The notes: generated by a model from the letters alone, not told the origin. A stretch of 64,000 bases of DNA from Pseudomonas rustica (GCF_018336155.1 NZ_JAGYHF010000004.1:62001-126000), one strand, 5' to 3'; counted from the stretch's first letter, positions 15,009 through 25,000 are shown. Translations and numbers: made by a program.

Positions 15009-16928
15009 TTAGAAGGCGTAGCTGGCTTTCAGGCCGCCGTTGAAGCCGTGGCTGTCGCCGCCGCCATTGGCGCCGATTTCTGCGCCCAGGCTCAGGGCGC
15101 CGAGGTTGGCCATGACGTTGACCCCGCCAGTGAACTGATCGCGGTTGTCGAAGGCGGCGCGTTGTTCGATATCCAGCCCTAGCAGGTGGCTTTGGCTGTC
15201 GACTTCGTTGTCGCCCAGTGTGCGTTCGTAGCCCACTTGTACGCCCGGCACCAGTTGCCATGCGCCCATCGCCACCGGGGCGAAGCCGACGTTGAGGTTG
15301 GCGACGGCGCTGCGGCGGGTGGCGGTGTTGTCGTCGACGTCGAGGGCCAGTTCGCTGCCCTTCTCTTTGAAGCCGTTGAGGTCGAGGTGGCTGACGCGAA
15401 AGCCCAGGCTTGGCTCGAAAACCATGCCGTTGACCGGGGCGCGGTAGCCGAGGGCCAGGGTTGCGCCGGTGAGGTTGCCGTGGGTGTCGCCCTTCGCTGA
15501 GCCGAGGCCGCCGCCGAGGTCGCGTTTGCTGTCGTAGTCGATGTAGCCGGCGCTGGCGTTGGCGTCGAGGAACAGGCCTTGTTCCAGGCTGGTGAAGCCG
15601 TAGCGGGCGCCGACGTTGAGGAAAGTGAAGTCGGTGTCGGCTTCGCCACCCGCACCGCCGACGGTGCCTTTGCTGTAGCTGAAGCCGCCGCGTGCGCTGA
15701 GTTGTTCGCTGAAGCGTTGGGTGATGCCGACCATCAGGCCTTGGCTGTGTTCGTTGCTGCTTTCGGCATGGGACGAGCCGTCGGTGCCGAGATAGCCGGC
15801 CAGCGCGGTCGTCCACAAGCGGTATTGGCCGACTTTGAGGTCTGTGCCGCTGGCGAACGGTGCGGCGGCTTGTTCGATCATCGCGTTTTGGCGCAGCAAG
15901 TAGCTGGCGGCGTCGGCGTGCACCTGGCCGCCGACCTGGGATTCGACACCGCCGAGGGTGCCGGCGTCGATGGCCGATTGCAGGTAATAGTTGTAGGCGC
16001 TGTAGGTGCCGGACAGATTGGTGTTCTGCAATTCGCGGAGCAGTTCGGCGCCGGCAGCGGCGTTGCCGATCAGTCCGGCCTGACCCGGCAGGCTGTTGTA
16101 TTCGACGAGCTTGCCGCGCAGGACGTAGATGGTTTCCTGCGAGAGGCCGAGGCCTTGTTTGAGGTAGTTGTCCATGGTGCCGTATTGCGCGGTGACTTCG
16201 TCGAGACCGGCCTGCAAGTAGCTGGCCTGCACGCCGAGCAGCGGCCCGTAGACGGCGGCCATGCTTGGCGGCATGGCTTTCAACGTGGCGGCGACGCGCG
16301 CGGCGGTGTAGTCGTTGGTCGCGAGGTAGTTGGCCATGATTGTTGCGTTGTCGACACCGGCGATGCTTTGCAACACGGCGGCGGTCCAGCCGGTGCGGTC
16401 TTTACCGGCAGTGCAGTGGAACAGTTGCGCGGCGTCGACGCTGGCCAGCGCGTTGAATAGCGTGCCGAACTGCCTGCGCATGCCGGCATCGTTGACGAAG
16501 GCACGGTTGGTCTGTTCCATCATGGCGACGGCGTCGGCGGCGCTGTTGAAACTGATGTTGGTGATGTTCGAGCCGGAGGTGGTGGCGCCGATGATGTCGA
16601 TGTTTTGGTAAGTGGCGCCGTTGAGCATGGTGTCTGGCGTGCCGGCGATTTCGCTCGGGGTGCGCAGGTCGTAAACGGCTTTGATGCCGAGGCTGTTGAG
16701 CGTCGCCAAGTCTGCCGCCGACGGCGTGATCGCGTTGGAGCGATAGAACACGCCCGCGCGCATGGTGCCGTCGTGGGCGGTGGAATAGGCAGTGGTGATG
16801 CCGGCGACATCGCGGAAGTTGTCGATGCTTTTCAAGCGCGGCGTGTCGAGGGGCACGGACTCGGCAGCGTGAGCAGCGGCGATGGACAGGCTCAGTACGG
16901 ACAGCGAACACACAAGACGTTGAAACAC
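15009..16928 (-). CDS. tyrosine phosphatase fused to an autotransporter beta-barrel
   Basis: 639 residues from GTG 16928 (GAGG 8 nt upstream), with a signal peptide ending AHAAE. Residues ~25-260 are a protein tyrosine/serine phosphatase: YDLRTPSEIAGTPDT and the P-loop H171-C172-TAGKD-R178-TG are intact. A helical linker follows. From ~370 to the end the sequence shows alternating amphipathic strands (YRLWTTALAGYLGTDG, LMVGITQRFSEQLSARGG ... GGLKASYAF) with a terminal aromatic F, an autotransporter/Omp barrel. The phosphatase would be displayed at or released from the surface, where it could act on host or extracellular phosphoproteins or lipids. Activity is inferred from the intact motif. 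Confidence 0.85.
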   Translation of the reverse strand: MFQRLVCSLSVLSLSIAAAHAAESVPLDTPRLKSIDNFRDVAGITTAYSTAHDGTMRAGVFYRSNAITPSAADLATLNSLGIKAVYDLRTPSEIAGTPDTMLNGATYQNIDIIGATTSGSNITNISFNSAADAVAMMEQTNRAFVNDAGMRRQFGTLFNALASVDAAQLFHCTAGKDRTGWTAAVLQSIAGVDNATIMANYLATNDYTAARVAATLKAMPPSMAAVYGPLLGVQASYLQAGLDEVTAQYGTMDNYLKQGLGLSQETIYVLRGKLVEYNSLPGQAGLIGNAAAGAELLRELQNTNLSGTYSAYNYYLQSAIDAGTLGGVESQVGGQVHADAASYLLRQNAMIEQAAAPFASGTDLKVGQYRLWTTALAGYLGTDGSSHAESSNEHSQGLMVGITQRFSEQLSARGGFSYSKGTVGGAGGEADTDFTFLNVGARYGFTSLEQGLFLDANASAGYIDYDSKRDLGGGLGSAKGDTHGNLTGATLALGYRAPVNGMVFEPSLGFRVSHLDLNGFKEKGSELALDVDDNTATRRSAVANLNVGFAPVAMGAWQLVPGVQVGYERTLGDNEVDSQSHLLGLDIEQRAAFDNRDQFTGGVNVMANLGALSLGAEIGANGGGDSHGFNGGLKASYAF

Positions 16929-17099
16929 GGTGCAGCCTCATTGTTTAAGCGTTGGGCTGCTGACTATGCGGAGCGAAGTGATACTGAATATGACAGTTTC
17001 GGTTTGTCGCGAAATGGCTGCGCGATTGGGCCGTCTGGTGCGTGATTGGGCTGTGGGGGTTTAAGTTTTGGGGTGTCAGTTGGGTTGGTTGTTGGCCGG

Positions 17100-17402
17100 G
17101 ATACCGCTTTCGCGAGCAAGCTTGGCTCCTACAGGGATGGTTTGTGTCTGTTGAATGTATGGGCACCGCCGAACATTGTAGGAGCTGAGCTTGCTCGCGA
17201 AAGCGTTGGGTCAGCGACGGTGATATCGACTGGCATACCGCTTTCGCGAGCAAGCCCGCTCCCACAGGTATTGTGTGTCTGATGGATGTATGAGCACCGC
17301 CGAACATTGTAGGAGCTGAGCTTGCTCGCGAAGGCGGTGGGTCAGTGACGGTGATGCTGGCTGTCACGCCGCTTTCGCGAGCAGGCTCGGCTCCTACAAA
17401 GT
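17100..17402. repeat. cluster of REP elements, two tandem REPIN units
   Basis: TTTCGCGAGCAAGCTTGGC (17107), GAGCTTGCTCGCGAAAGCG (17187), TTTCGCGAGCAAGCCCGC (17242), GAGCTTGCTCGCGAAGGCG (17319) and TTTCGCGAGCAGGCTCGG (17373) alternate in orientation. The spacer GTATGGGCACCGCCGAACAT/GTATGAGCACCGCCGAACAT also repeats, with a period of ~133 bp. Confidence 0.85.
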
Positions 17403-17418
17403 CCGCGGTGGTTTGGGG

Positions 17419-18342
17419 TTATTGGGTGAACCGCACGCCCGGTTTTGCGCGTTCGTCGACGCTGAGTTCGAAGATGTCCGGGCGGGCGTAGTGGCCGACG
17501 ACGTCGTAGTCGTAACGCGCGCGGATCAAATCATCCGTGTCGATTTCTGCGCTGATCAGGCCGGCTTCATTGCGCAGCGGCCCGGCCAGGACGTCGCCCA
17601 TCGGCCCGATGATCACGCTGCCGCCGGCAATCAAAGGGCGCTCGGCGGGCCAGTTGGCAACGTCCACACCCAACTCGCGCGGCGACGCCTGCACCTGGCA
17701 CGCACTGACCACAAAACAGCGCCCTTCATGAGCAATGTGGCGCATGCTGACCTGCCACATTTCACGCTCATCCACCGTCGGCGCGCACCACACTTCTACG
17801 CCCTTGGCGTACATCGCGGTGCGCAGCAGCGGCATCATGTTTTCCCAGCAGACCACCGCGCCGAGCTTGCCCACCTGCGTGTCGAGCACCGGCAGCGTCG
17901 AGCCATCGCCCTTGCCCCAGATCAGCCGTTCAGTACCGGTCGGCATCAGTTTGCGGTGCTTGCCGACCAAACCCTCGTGCGGATCGATATACAGCACCGT
18001 GCAATACAACGTGCTACCCGCGCGCTCAATCACGCCGATCACCAAATTGGCGCCGGTGCGCGCCGACAAACCGGCCAGCGCTTCAGTCTCGACACCCGGC
18101 ACATCGATGGCGTTGGCAAAATACCGCGCATACGCTTCGCGCCCTTCCGGCAAGCGATAGCCCAATTGCGTACCAAAACCCTCGCCTTTCGGATAACCAC
18201 CGAGCAGCGCTTCCGGCATCACCACCAATGCCGCGCCGGACTCAACGATGGCCGCTTCATAACTGAGAATCTGTTCGAGGGTTTCGCCTTTGCCACCCGG
18301 CAAGGAGCCGATTTGCAGCGCAGCAACAATTGATTTGGCCAT
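17419..18342 (-). CDS. nitrilase (aliphatic/aromatic branch)
   Basis: 307 residues. The catalytic triad is visible: E44 ([13 protein letters not shown]), K131 ([12 protein letters not shown]) and C165 ([13 protein letters not shown]). These blocks identify true nitrilases (branch 1), which hydrolyse R-CN to the acid and ammonia, rather than amidases. The length is slightly shorter than the ~340-370 of many nitrilases. Upstream and divergent, 84 bp away, is a LysR regulator that probably controls it. Substrates cannot be read from sequence; in plant-associated pseudomonads, plant nitriles are plausible. Confidence 0.92.
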   Translation of the reverse strand: MAKSIVAALQIGSLPGGKGETLEQILSYEAAIVESGAALVVMPEALLGGYPKGEGFGTQLGYRLPEGREAYARYFANAIDVPGVETEALAGLSARTGANLVIGVIERAGSTLYCTVLYIDPHEGLVGKHRKLMPTGTERLIWGKGDGSTLPVLDTQVGKLGAVVCWENMMPLLRTAMYAKGVEVWCAPTVDEREMWQVSMRHIAHEGRCFVVSACQVQASPRELGVDVANWPAERPLIAGGSVIIGPMGDVLAGPLRNEAGLISAEIDTDDLIRARYDYDVVGHYARPDIFELSVDERAKPGVRFTQ

Positions 18343-18409
18343 GCCAGTTCACTCCATAAGATCAGGTGTTGCTGATTCTCCGGCCGCACGGGATCATGAA
18401 TAAAGCCCG

Positions 18410-18423
18410 ATTCACTGCTGAAT
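18410..18423. promoter_or_regulatory. palindrome ATTCA-N4-TGAAT, candidate LysR operator
   Basis: A perfect 5+4+5 palindrome (ATTCACTGCTGAAT) lies 3 bp before the LysR start and ~70 bp before the nitrilase start. It contains the T-N11-A spacing typical of LysR-type sites. Its position fits autorepression of the regulator and activation of the divergent nitrilase. Confidence 0.4.
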
Positions 18424-18426
18424 GAT

Positions 18427-19341
18427 ATGAGCCTTATGAATATCGCCACCGTCGACCTCAATCTGCTGAAAGTCTTTGAAGCCCTGCATGAAGAGTCCAG
18501 CGCCAGCCGCGCCGCGCTGCGTCTGGGCGTGACGCAATCGGCGGTCAGTGCAGCGTTACGGCGTTTGCGCGATGTGTATGGCGATCAATTGTTCGTGCGC
18601 ACCGGTCGCGGTCTGGCGCCAACGCTGAAAGCCAATCAGCTGAAACCGGTGGTCAGCGAGGCGCTGAACAAGTGTCGGCAGAGTCTGACGATGGTCGACC
18701 CGACCACGCAGCAGTACGAGGGGCGCTCGGTGACGGTGGGGCTGTCGGATGATTTCGAGATCGCTTACGGCCGGCGCCTGATCGAGGAAATTGCCCGCAG
18801 CGCGCCGAAGTTGCGCCTGATCTTCCGCCAGACCCACAGCCAGATCGTCGCCCGCGATCTGATGGAGCGCAGCATCGATCTGGCAATCACCGCCGGCGGT
18901 TTTGCCGAGCGACTGCTCAGTCGTCAGGTGCTGGGCGAAGGCGGTTACGCGTGCCTGGTCGATCCGGCGAGCCTGGCGACCGGTCAGCAGCAGATCGACC
19001 TACAAGAATTTGTAGCGCGCGAGCACTTGCTGGTGTCGTCCGGGGGATTTATCGGGATTACCGATGAGGGGTTGGCGGCGCTGGGTTTGAGTCGTCGGGT
19101 CTGCGCCTCGACCACGCATTTTGCCGCGCTGCCTTATCTGCTCAAGGGCAGCCAGGCAGTGGCGACCATTCCGACGCACGCTGCCGAGAGTATCGCTGCG
19201 ATCAGCGGGCTGACATTGCTGCCCTGCCCGCTGCCGTTGCCGCGCTATCCGATCGAACTCGGCTGGCGCACCAGCACACAGATCGATCCAGTGGTGGTGA
19301 AGGTTCGCGAGGCGATTGCCGCCACGTTCACACCGGGCTGA
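18427..19341 (+). CDS. LysR family transcriptional regulator
   Basis: 304 residues; the start is ATG 18427 or ATG 18436 (MNIATVDLNLLKVFEAL). The N-terminal winged helix is classic (LNLLKVFEALHEESSASRAALRLGVTQSAVSAALRRLR..DQLFVRTGRGLAPT, in pieces across 10-65). A LysR substrate-binding domain starts near residue 95 (VTVGLSDDFEIAYGRRLIEE). It is divergent from the nitrilase gene, so it probably regulates that gene in response to a nitrile or its product. Confidence 0.93.
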   Translation: MSLMNIATVDLNLLKVFEALHEESSASRAALRLGVTQSAVSAALRRLRDVYGDQLFVRTGRGLAPTLKANQLKPVVSEALNKCRQSLTMVDPTTQQYEGRSVTVGLSDDFEIAYGRRLIEEIARSAPKLRLIFRQTHSQIVARDLMERSIDLAITAGGFAERLLSRQVLGEGGYACLVDPASLATGQQQIDLQEFVAREHLLVSSGGFIGITDEGLAALGLSRRVCASTTHFAALPYLLKGSQAVATIPTHAAESIAAISGLTLLPCPLPLPRYPIELGWRTSTQIDPVVVKVREAIAATFTPG

Positions 19342-19345
19342 GGCG

Positions 19346-19600
19346 TTACTTGTTCGCCGCCATCAGGCGATTGACTTCACTGCGCACCATGTTGGCGAAT
19401 TCCGGCGGCGACATCGTGTCCAGTTCCGAGCGTACCCATTCCGCCCATTTGCCTTTGCGCTTGCCGCGCTCGCCGAACAAACGCGCGGCTTCGCCTTTGG
19501 CTTTGCCCAGATTGTTCTGCCAGAGTTCGAACAGACGGGATTTCTCGTCCTCGAGCGCCGCGCGCTCAGCGAGGGATTTGTCGGCCAGATTGAAACTCAT
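19346..19600 (-). CDS. conserved small basic protein, unknown function
   Basis: 84 residues from ATG 19600, with AGGA 9 nt upstream. It is hydrophilic, helical and rich in Lys/Arg/Glu (EDEKSRLFELWQNNLGKAKG, RGKRKGKWAEWVRSELD). The stop lies 4 bp from the convergent LysR stop. I do not recognise a named family, but the codon use is that of a real gene. Confidence 0.7.
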   Translation of the reverse strand: MSFNLADKSLAERAALEDEKSRLFELWQNNLGKAKGEAARLFGERGKRKGKWAEWVRSELDTMSPPEFANMVRSEVNRLMAANK

Positions 19601-19753
19601 GGGGATTTATCCTGCTGCGTAAAATGGCGACATCTTACACGCTCGGCGGAAATCTCCTGCGCAGGTTTTGCCTGTTGATCTACATTCAGTGCAACTTTTC
19701 GCGCACCGTCGCACTCCATTGATCACGTCCATTCAACTGCAAGGAGTCACCCA

Positions 19754-20071
19754 ATGGCCCGGAAATCCGCCGTGCAAGCCGCCCAGGATCAAATCAAGGA
19801 TCAAGCCTTCAGTGAGCTTCAGGCGTTGATCGAAGAATCCGACAAACTGCTGAAGAACAGCGCTTCACTGGTTGGCGAGGAAGCGGAAACCCTGCGCGGG
19901 CAAATCGCCCAGAAATTGCAGCAGGCACTGGAATCGGTGTCGAGCGTGCGCGACCGTACCAAGCCAGCGGTAGACGCCACCGAAAGCTACATCGGCGGCC
20001 ATCCATGGCAGACCGTGGCCATCTCGGCCGGTTTTGGTCTGGTGGTGGGGTTGCTGCTCGGTCGTCGTTGA
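19754..20071 (+). CDS. DUF883 / ElaB-YqjD-like membrane-anchored protein
   Basis: 105 residues. A long helix rich in Gln/Glu/Ala (residues 5-80) is followed by a C-terminal membrane anchor with the family signature YIGGHPWQTVAISAGFGLVVG and the ending LLLGRR. Family members (ElaB, YqjD) attach to the inner membrane and bind ribosomes in stationary phase. AAGGAG precedes the ATG, and a strong intrinsic terminator follows at 20094-20126, so it is a monocistronic gene. Confidence 0.9.
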   Translation: MARKSAVQAAQDQIKDQAFSELQALIEESDKLLKNSASLVGEEAETLRGQIAQKLQQALESVSSVRDRTKPAVDATESYIGGHPWQTVAISAGFGLVVGLLLGRR

Positions 20072-20093
20072 TTTTTCTGCGCGATTAAAGCGA

Positions 20094-20126
20094 ATGCCAG
20101 TCAGTTCTGCTGACTGGCATTTTTTT
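20094..20126 (+). terminator. intrinsic terminator after the DUF883 gene
   Basis: Perfect 11-bp stem ATGCCAGTCAG/CTGACTGGCAT around loop TTCTG, followed by a run of seven T. Confidence 0.93.
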
Positions 20127-20162
20127 GTGTGGATGCTCACTAGGTGCAAGGCTTTGAACCGA

Positions 20163-20252
20163 GGTGATGCCTTCGCGAGCAAGCTCGCTCCCACATTGGA
20201 TCTATGTCGTACGCGAAACCCCTCTGGGAGCGGGCTTGCTCGCGAAGGGGCC
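20163..20252. repeat. REPIN
   Basis: TTCGCGAGCAAGCTCGCTCC (20171) is mirrored by GGGAGCGGGCTTGCTCGCGA (20226) around ~35 bp. Confidence 0.85.
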
Positions 20253-20271
20253 CGATCAGACAACGCAAATG

Positions 20272-21012
20272 TCAGACCGATAGCAGCTCATCAATATGCC
20301 GATACTCAGCCTCTAACCCTGCCGCCAATTCCCGCGCCCGCCCCAACCGAATCGGCCCGCGCTCGATATCGATCAACAGCCCCGGACACGCCAGCGCCGG
20401 CAATCCCGTCCACGCTTTCAACCGCCCATCCGTGACCACCAGCAAGCGCTGCTGCTCGGCCGGAAAACGCTTGCGTCGAACCGTCAGCCATTGCTGCGCC
20501 TGTGCCAACGCCGCCACCAACGGCGTGCCACCGCCGGCGCCCAAAGCATCAAGCCAAACGCGCAAGCCACTGGACGCCTTCAACCCCTGCACCTGCCACT
20601 TCGGCGCCGAGCCGCTGGCCGTCAGCAACGCCAACCGCGCGCGTTGGCGATAAGCATCATCGAACAGTTGCGCGAGCAGACCTTTGGCATCGCTCAAGGC
20701 CTGATGCCGGCGGGTAGACGCCGAGGCATCGACGATCACCAGCCACAGCTCATGCGGCGTGCGGGTGCGCAGTTGAAACAATAAATCGGCACGGGTTTGC
20801 GGGCGGCCGTTGAGCAGCGTCGCCGGCCAGTTCACCGAACCGCTGCGAGCGGCGTGACGCTTGCCTTGCCGACCGTTATCCAGCCGACCAGCACGGGGTC
20901 TGGCATTCGCCCCCGCGTCGGATCGGGGGCGAATGCCTAAAGCTTTTTTGGCCAGCTCGGTACTTCGCGGCGAGCACCGGTGGCGAGGGCCGGCGCGGGC
21001 ATGTCGCCCCAC
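20272..21012 (-). CDS. VWA-domain protein of the cobaltochelatase set (ChlD/CobT-like)
   Basis: The reading frame opens at GTG 21012 (246 codons). The recognisable part begins near residue 75 (RADLLFQLRTRTPHELWLVIVDASAST), with the MIDAS D-x-S-x-S at ~95-99 and GAGGGTPLVAAL further on, a von Willebrand A fold. With the ChlI-like ATPase just upstream it would form the AAA+/VWA motor for CobN. The true start is uncertain: no good ribosome binding site is visible, and the frame overlaps the ATPase 3' end by 76 bp. A 14-bp-stem hairpin (20902-20937) lies inside its low-complexity N-terminal part, which may itself be repeat-derived. Confidence 0.75.
   Translation of the reverse strand: MGRHARAGPRHRCSPRSTELAKKALGIRPRSDAGANARPRAGRLDNGRQGKRHAARSGSVNWPATLLNGRPQTRADLLFQLRTRTPHELWLVIVDASASTRRHQALSDAKGLLAQLFDDAYRQRARLALLTASGSAPKWQVQGLKASSGLRVWLDALGAGGGTPLVAALAQAQQWLTVRRKRFPAEQQRLLVVTDGRLKAWTGLPALACPGLLIDIERGPIRLGRARELAAGLEAEYRHIDELLSV
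20902..20937. repeat. perfect hairpin at the chlI stop codon
   Basis: GGCATTCGCCCCCG and CGGGGGCGAATGCC are perfect inverse copies separated by 8 nt. The hairpin begins in the stop codon of the ATPase gene and lies within the frame of the VWA gene. There is no T-run, so it is not a classical terminator; it could be a REP-derived or transcript-processing element. Confidence 0.8.
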
Positions 21013-21944
21013 TGCCCCTGCCCTTCGCTTGGTTCGGATTGTGCGTTGCTCGGCGATTGCGGTGGTTGTTGCGGACTCAACGCGGTCTGCTCGCGACGGC
21101 GATGGCGCAGTGCGAATTCAGCAACGGCGTCGATATCCGCTTCGCTGATTGCCTCTGCACCGCGCCATGCCGCGTGCGCCCGAGCGGCGCGCAGCCACAC
21201 CAGATCCGCGCGCAATCCATCGACGCCGGCAGCGAAGCAACGCTCAGTGATCTGCGCCAGTGCGGCGTCGTCCAGCGGGATGTTGGCCAATGCACTTCGT
21301 GCATTTTCGCAACGCTCGCGCAGGGCTTGTTGCTGGGTTTCCCACTGCGCGCAAAACCCTTGCGGATCGCTGTCGAAATCCAGCCGACGCCGAATGATTT
21401 GCCCGCGCTCGGTCGGCGCGGTGTGGCCGCTGAGGGCGACGTTCAAACCGAAACGGTCGAGCAATTGTGGACGCAACTCGCCCTCTTCCGGGTTCATCGT
21501 GCCGATCAACACAAACCGCGCCGAGTGGCGATGGGAAATGCCGTCGCGCTCGATCAGGTTGGTGCCGCTGGCGGCGACGTCGAGCAGCAGATCGACGAGG
21601 TGATCGGGCAGCAGATTGACCTCATCGACGTAAAGCACACCGCCGTCGGCCTTGGCCAAAACGCCGGGAGAGAATTGCGCGCGGCCATCACTGAGGGCCG
21701 CGTCGAGGTCGAGGGTGCCGACCAAGCGTTCCTCGGTGGCGCCCAGCGGCAAGGTGACGAACTGGCCGCTGGCGAGCAGATCGGCGAGGCCACGGGCCAG
21801 GGTCGATTTGGCCATGCCGCGCGGGCCTTCGATGAGCACGCCGCCGATTTTCGGGTCGATGGCGGTGAGGCACAGGGCGAGTTTCAAGTCATCGGCGCCG
21901 ACCACGGCGGAGAGGGGGAAATGCGGGGTGTCGGTCATCGTCAT
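20937..21944 (-). CDS. ChlI/BchI-like AAA+ ATPase, cobaltochelatase partner
   Basis: 335 residues. Walker A GPRGMAKST (40-48), Walker B GGVLYVDEVNLL (101-112), sensor ...IGTMNPEEGELRPQLLDRFGL and an Arg-rich lid are all present and typical of magnesium chelatase subunit I. In Pseudomonas such ATPases lie next to cobN and serve aerobic cobalt chelation in place of CobS. The gene starts 138 bp after cobN across a REPIN. The C-terminal ~50 residues (Pro/Gln/Ser-rich) form a linker toward the VWA partner. Start: ATG 21944 or 21938. Confidence 0.9.
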   Translation of the reverse strand: MTMTDTPHFPLSAVVGADDLKLALCLTAIDPKIGGVLIEGPRGMAKSTLARGLADLLASGQFVTLPLGATEERLVGTLDLDAALSDGRAQFSPGVLAKADGGVLYVDEVNLLPDHLVDLLLDVAASGTNLIERDGISHRHSARFVLIGTMNPEEGELRPQLLDRFGLNVALSGHTAPTERGQIIRRRLDFDSDPQGFCAQWETQQQALRERCENARSALANIPLDDAALAQITERCFAAGVDGLRADLVWLRAARAHAAWRGAEAISEADIDAVAEFALRHRRREQTALSPQQPPQSPSNAQSEPSEGQGQWGDMPAPALATGARREVPSWPKKL

Positions 21945-21976
21945 TACTCGGTCATGGTCGGTGAAATGCTTTCAAA

Positions 21977-22068
21977 CTGTGGGAGCGGGCTTGCTCGCGA
22001 AGGCGGTGTGTCATTCAACGCATTGGTGTCTGATACGACGCTTTCGCGAGCAAGCCCGCTCCCACATT
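21977..22068. repeat. REPIN between cobN and chlI
   Basis: GTGGGAGCGGGCTTGCTCGC at 21979 is mirrored by GCGAGCAAGCCCGCTCCCAC ending at 22066. It would form a long hairpin in the cobN-chlI transcript. Confidence 0.87.
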
Positions 22069-22082
22069 TGGAATGGGTTGTG

Positions 22083-25000
22083 TCAGGTGTCTTCTTCTAT
22101 GTCCAACAGGAGATTCTCCAGCGCTTCTTTATAAGCCCCCGGCTCCTGCCACATCCCGCGCTGCTGCGCCTCTAGCATCCGTTCGGTCATATCACGCAGC
22201 GCATGCGGATTATGCTCACGGACAAAATCCCGCGTCGCCGGATCGAGCAAATATGCATCCGCCAGCAACGCGTACTGGTGATCATCGATCAACTGCGTCG
22301 TCGCATCAAACGCGAACAGGTTGTCGACCGTCGCCGCCAATTCAAACGCGCCTTTGTAGCCGTGGCGCTTGACCCCGTCGATCCATTTCGGATTGGCTGC
22401 CCGCGAGCGAATCACCCGGTTCAGCTCTTCCTTCAAGGTGCGGATTTTCGGCAGATCCGGCTGGCTGTGATCTCCGTGATAACTGGCCGCCGCTTCGCCG
22501 CGCAACGTTTCGACGGCGGCGAGCATGCCGCCCTGGAATTGGTAGTAGTCGTTGGAATCGAGCAAGTCGTGCTCGCGATTGTCCTGATTCTGCAGCACCG
22601 CTTGCACCTGGCTCAGGCGCTGGACGAACTGTTCGCGGGCGGCGGTGCCTTCGTCGGAACCGCCGTAAGCGTAAGCGCCCCAGTTCAGATAAACCTCGGC
22701 GAGATCGTCGCGGCTCTGCCACAAACGACCGTCAATGGCGCCCTGCACGCCCGCGCCGTAGGCACCGGGTTTGGCGCCGAAAATCCGCCAACCGGCCTGA
22801 CGTCTTGCGGTGTCTTCGTCGACGCCCGATTGCAGCAGCGCCTCGCGTTCGGCGCGGACTTTCGCGGCCAATGGGTTGAGGTCGTCCGGCTCATCCAGCG
22901 CGGCAACGGCTTGCACGGCGGCGTCGAACAGGCGAATCAGGTTGGCGAAGGCATCGCGGAAGAATCCGGAGACGCGCAGGGTGACGTCGACACGCGGGCG
23001 GTCGAGCAGGCTCAGCGGCAGAATCTCGAAATCGTCGACACGCTGACTGCCCGTCGCCCACACCGGGCGCACGCCCATCAGCGCCATGGCCTGAGCGATG
23101 TCGTCACCGCCGGTGCGCATGGTCGCGGTGCCCCACACGGAGAGGCCGAGTTGGCGCAAGTGATCGCCGTGGTCTTGCAGGTGGCGTTCGAGGATCAACG
23201 TGGCCGACTGGAAACCGATGCGCCACGCAGTGGTGGTGGGCAGGTTGCGCACGTCGACCGAGTAGAAATTGCGCCCGGTGGGCAGGACGTCGAGGCGGCC
23301 ACGGCTCGGTGCGCCGCTGGGGCCGGCGGGGACGAAGCGGCCGCTGAGGGCGTCGAGCAGGCCACGCATTTCGGCGGGGCCGCAGGCGTCGAGGCGTGGG
23401 GCGACGACTTCGCGCAAGTTGTCGATGATTGCGCAGACCTCCGCCCAACGCGGTTCCTGTGGGAGTGAGCCTGCTCGCGATAGCGGTGTGTCAGTAAAAT
23501 CAATGTTGGCTGACACTCCGCTATCGCGAGCAGGCTCACTCCTACAGGGGGTTTGTAGTGTTTCGGAGATTAGGGTTGTGGCGAAGATTTCCAGGCGTTC
23601 GCGGGTGTCGCCGGCGGTGCGCCAGGATTCGTCGCTTTGCGATTGCAGCGCTTCGGGACGCGGGCCTGTCCATGGCTCGGCCAACGCACAATCGAGTGGA
23701 TCGAAACCCAGTTCGAACGCTTTGGCGAGTGCTCGCAATAGACTCGATTGCGCGCCTTTGCCGTCACCTCGTGGAATCCGCAGCAACGCCAACAAGGTAT
23801 CAATGCGCAAGCGCCCCGTCGGCGATTCGCCAAAAATGTGCAGACCATCGCGAATCTGCGATTCCTTCAGATCACACAAATACGTGTCCAGACGCGGCAA
23901 CCAGATCGCCGCATCGGCGTCACTGTCCAGCCCGGCATCCAGCTGCAATTCACGATCAATCTGCGTGTCGCGCACCAGTTGCAGAATGTCGCGCTGCAAC
24001 TCACGGGCGCGGCGCGGGTCAAGCAGTTGCGCTTCGTAATATTCGTCGGCCAACAGTTCCAGATTGCGCAGCGGCCCGTAGGTTTCGGCGCGGGTCAGCG
24101 GCGGCATCAAGTGGTCGATGATCACCGCTTGCGTGCGCCGTTTGGCCTGGGCGCCCTCGCCCGGATCGTTGACGATAAACGGATAGATATTCGGCAGCGG
24201 CCCGAGCAACGCATCCGGCCAGCAGTTTTCCGAGAGGCCGACGCCTTTGCCCGGCAGCCATTCGAGGTTGCCGTGCTTGCCGACGTGGATCACGCTGTGC
24301 GCGCCGTAGGTGTTGCGCAGCCAGAAATAGAACGCCAGATAGCCGTGCGGCGGCACCAGATCTGGATCGTGATAAACCGCGCTCGGATCAACCTGATAAC
24401 CGCGCGCAGGTTGAATGCCGACGAAGGTCAGGCCGAAGCGCAGACCGGCAATCATCATGCGGCCGTCGCGGCACATCGGATCGTTTTGTGGCGATCCCCA
24501 GCGCTCAATTACCGCCGCGCGATTCGCATCCGGCAGCGCATTGAACATCGCTAAATAAGCGTCCATCGCCAGACTTTGCTGGCACGGGCGCAGGTCAATC
24601 GTGTCGAGATCGTTGCTGACGCCACCGAGCAATTGCTGGATCAACTCGGTGCCGCTGCCCGGCAATTCTGACGAGATCGGATAACCCTCGGCCTGCAACG
24701 CGCGAAGAATATTCAGCGCCGCCGCCGGGGTGTCGAGGCCGACGCCATTGCCGATGCGGCCATCGCGCGTCGGGTAGTTGGCGAGAATCAACGCGATGCG
24801 TTTTTCAGCGTTCGGCACCCGCGCCAGATCGATCCAGCGCCGCGCCAGTTCAGCGACAAAATCCATGCGCTCAGGTTGCGCGCGGTAGCAGACCACATCG
24901 GACTGACTGCGCTCGCTGCGCCACGCCAGATCCTTGAAGCTGATCGGCCGGCTGATGATGCGCCCGTCGAGTTCCGGCAAGGCAATGTGCATCGCCAGAT

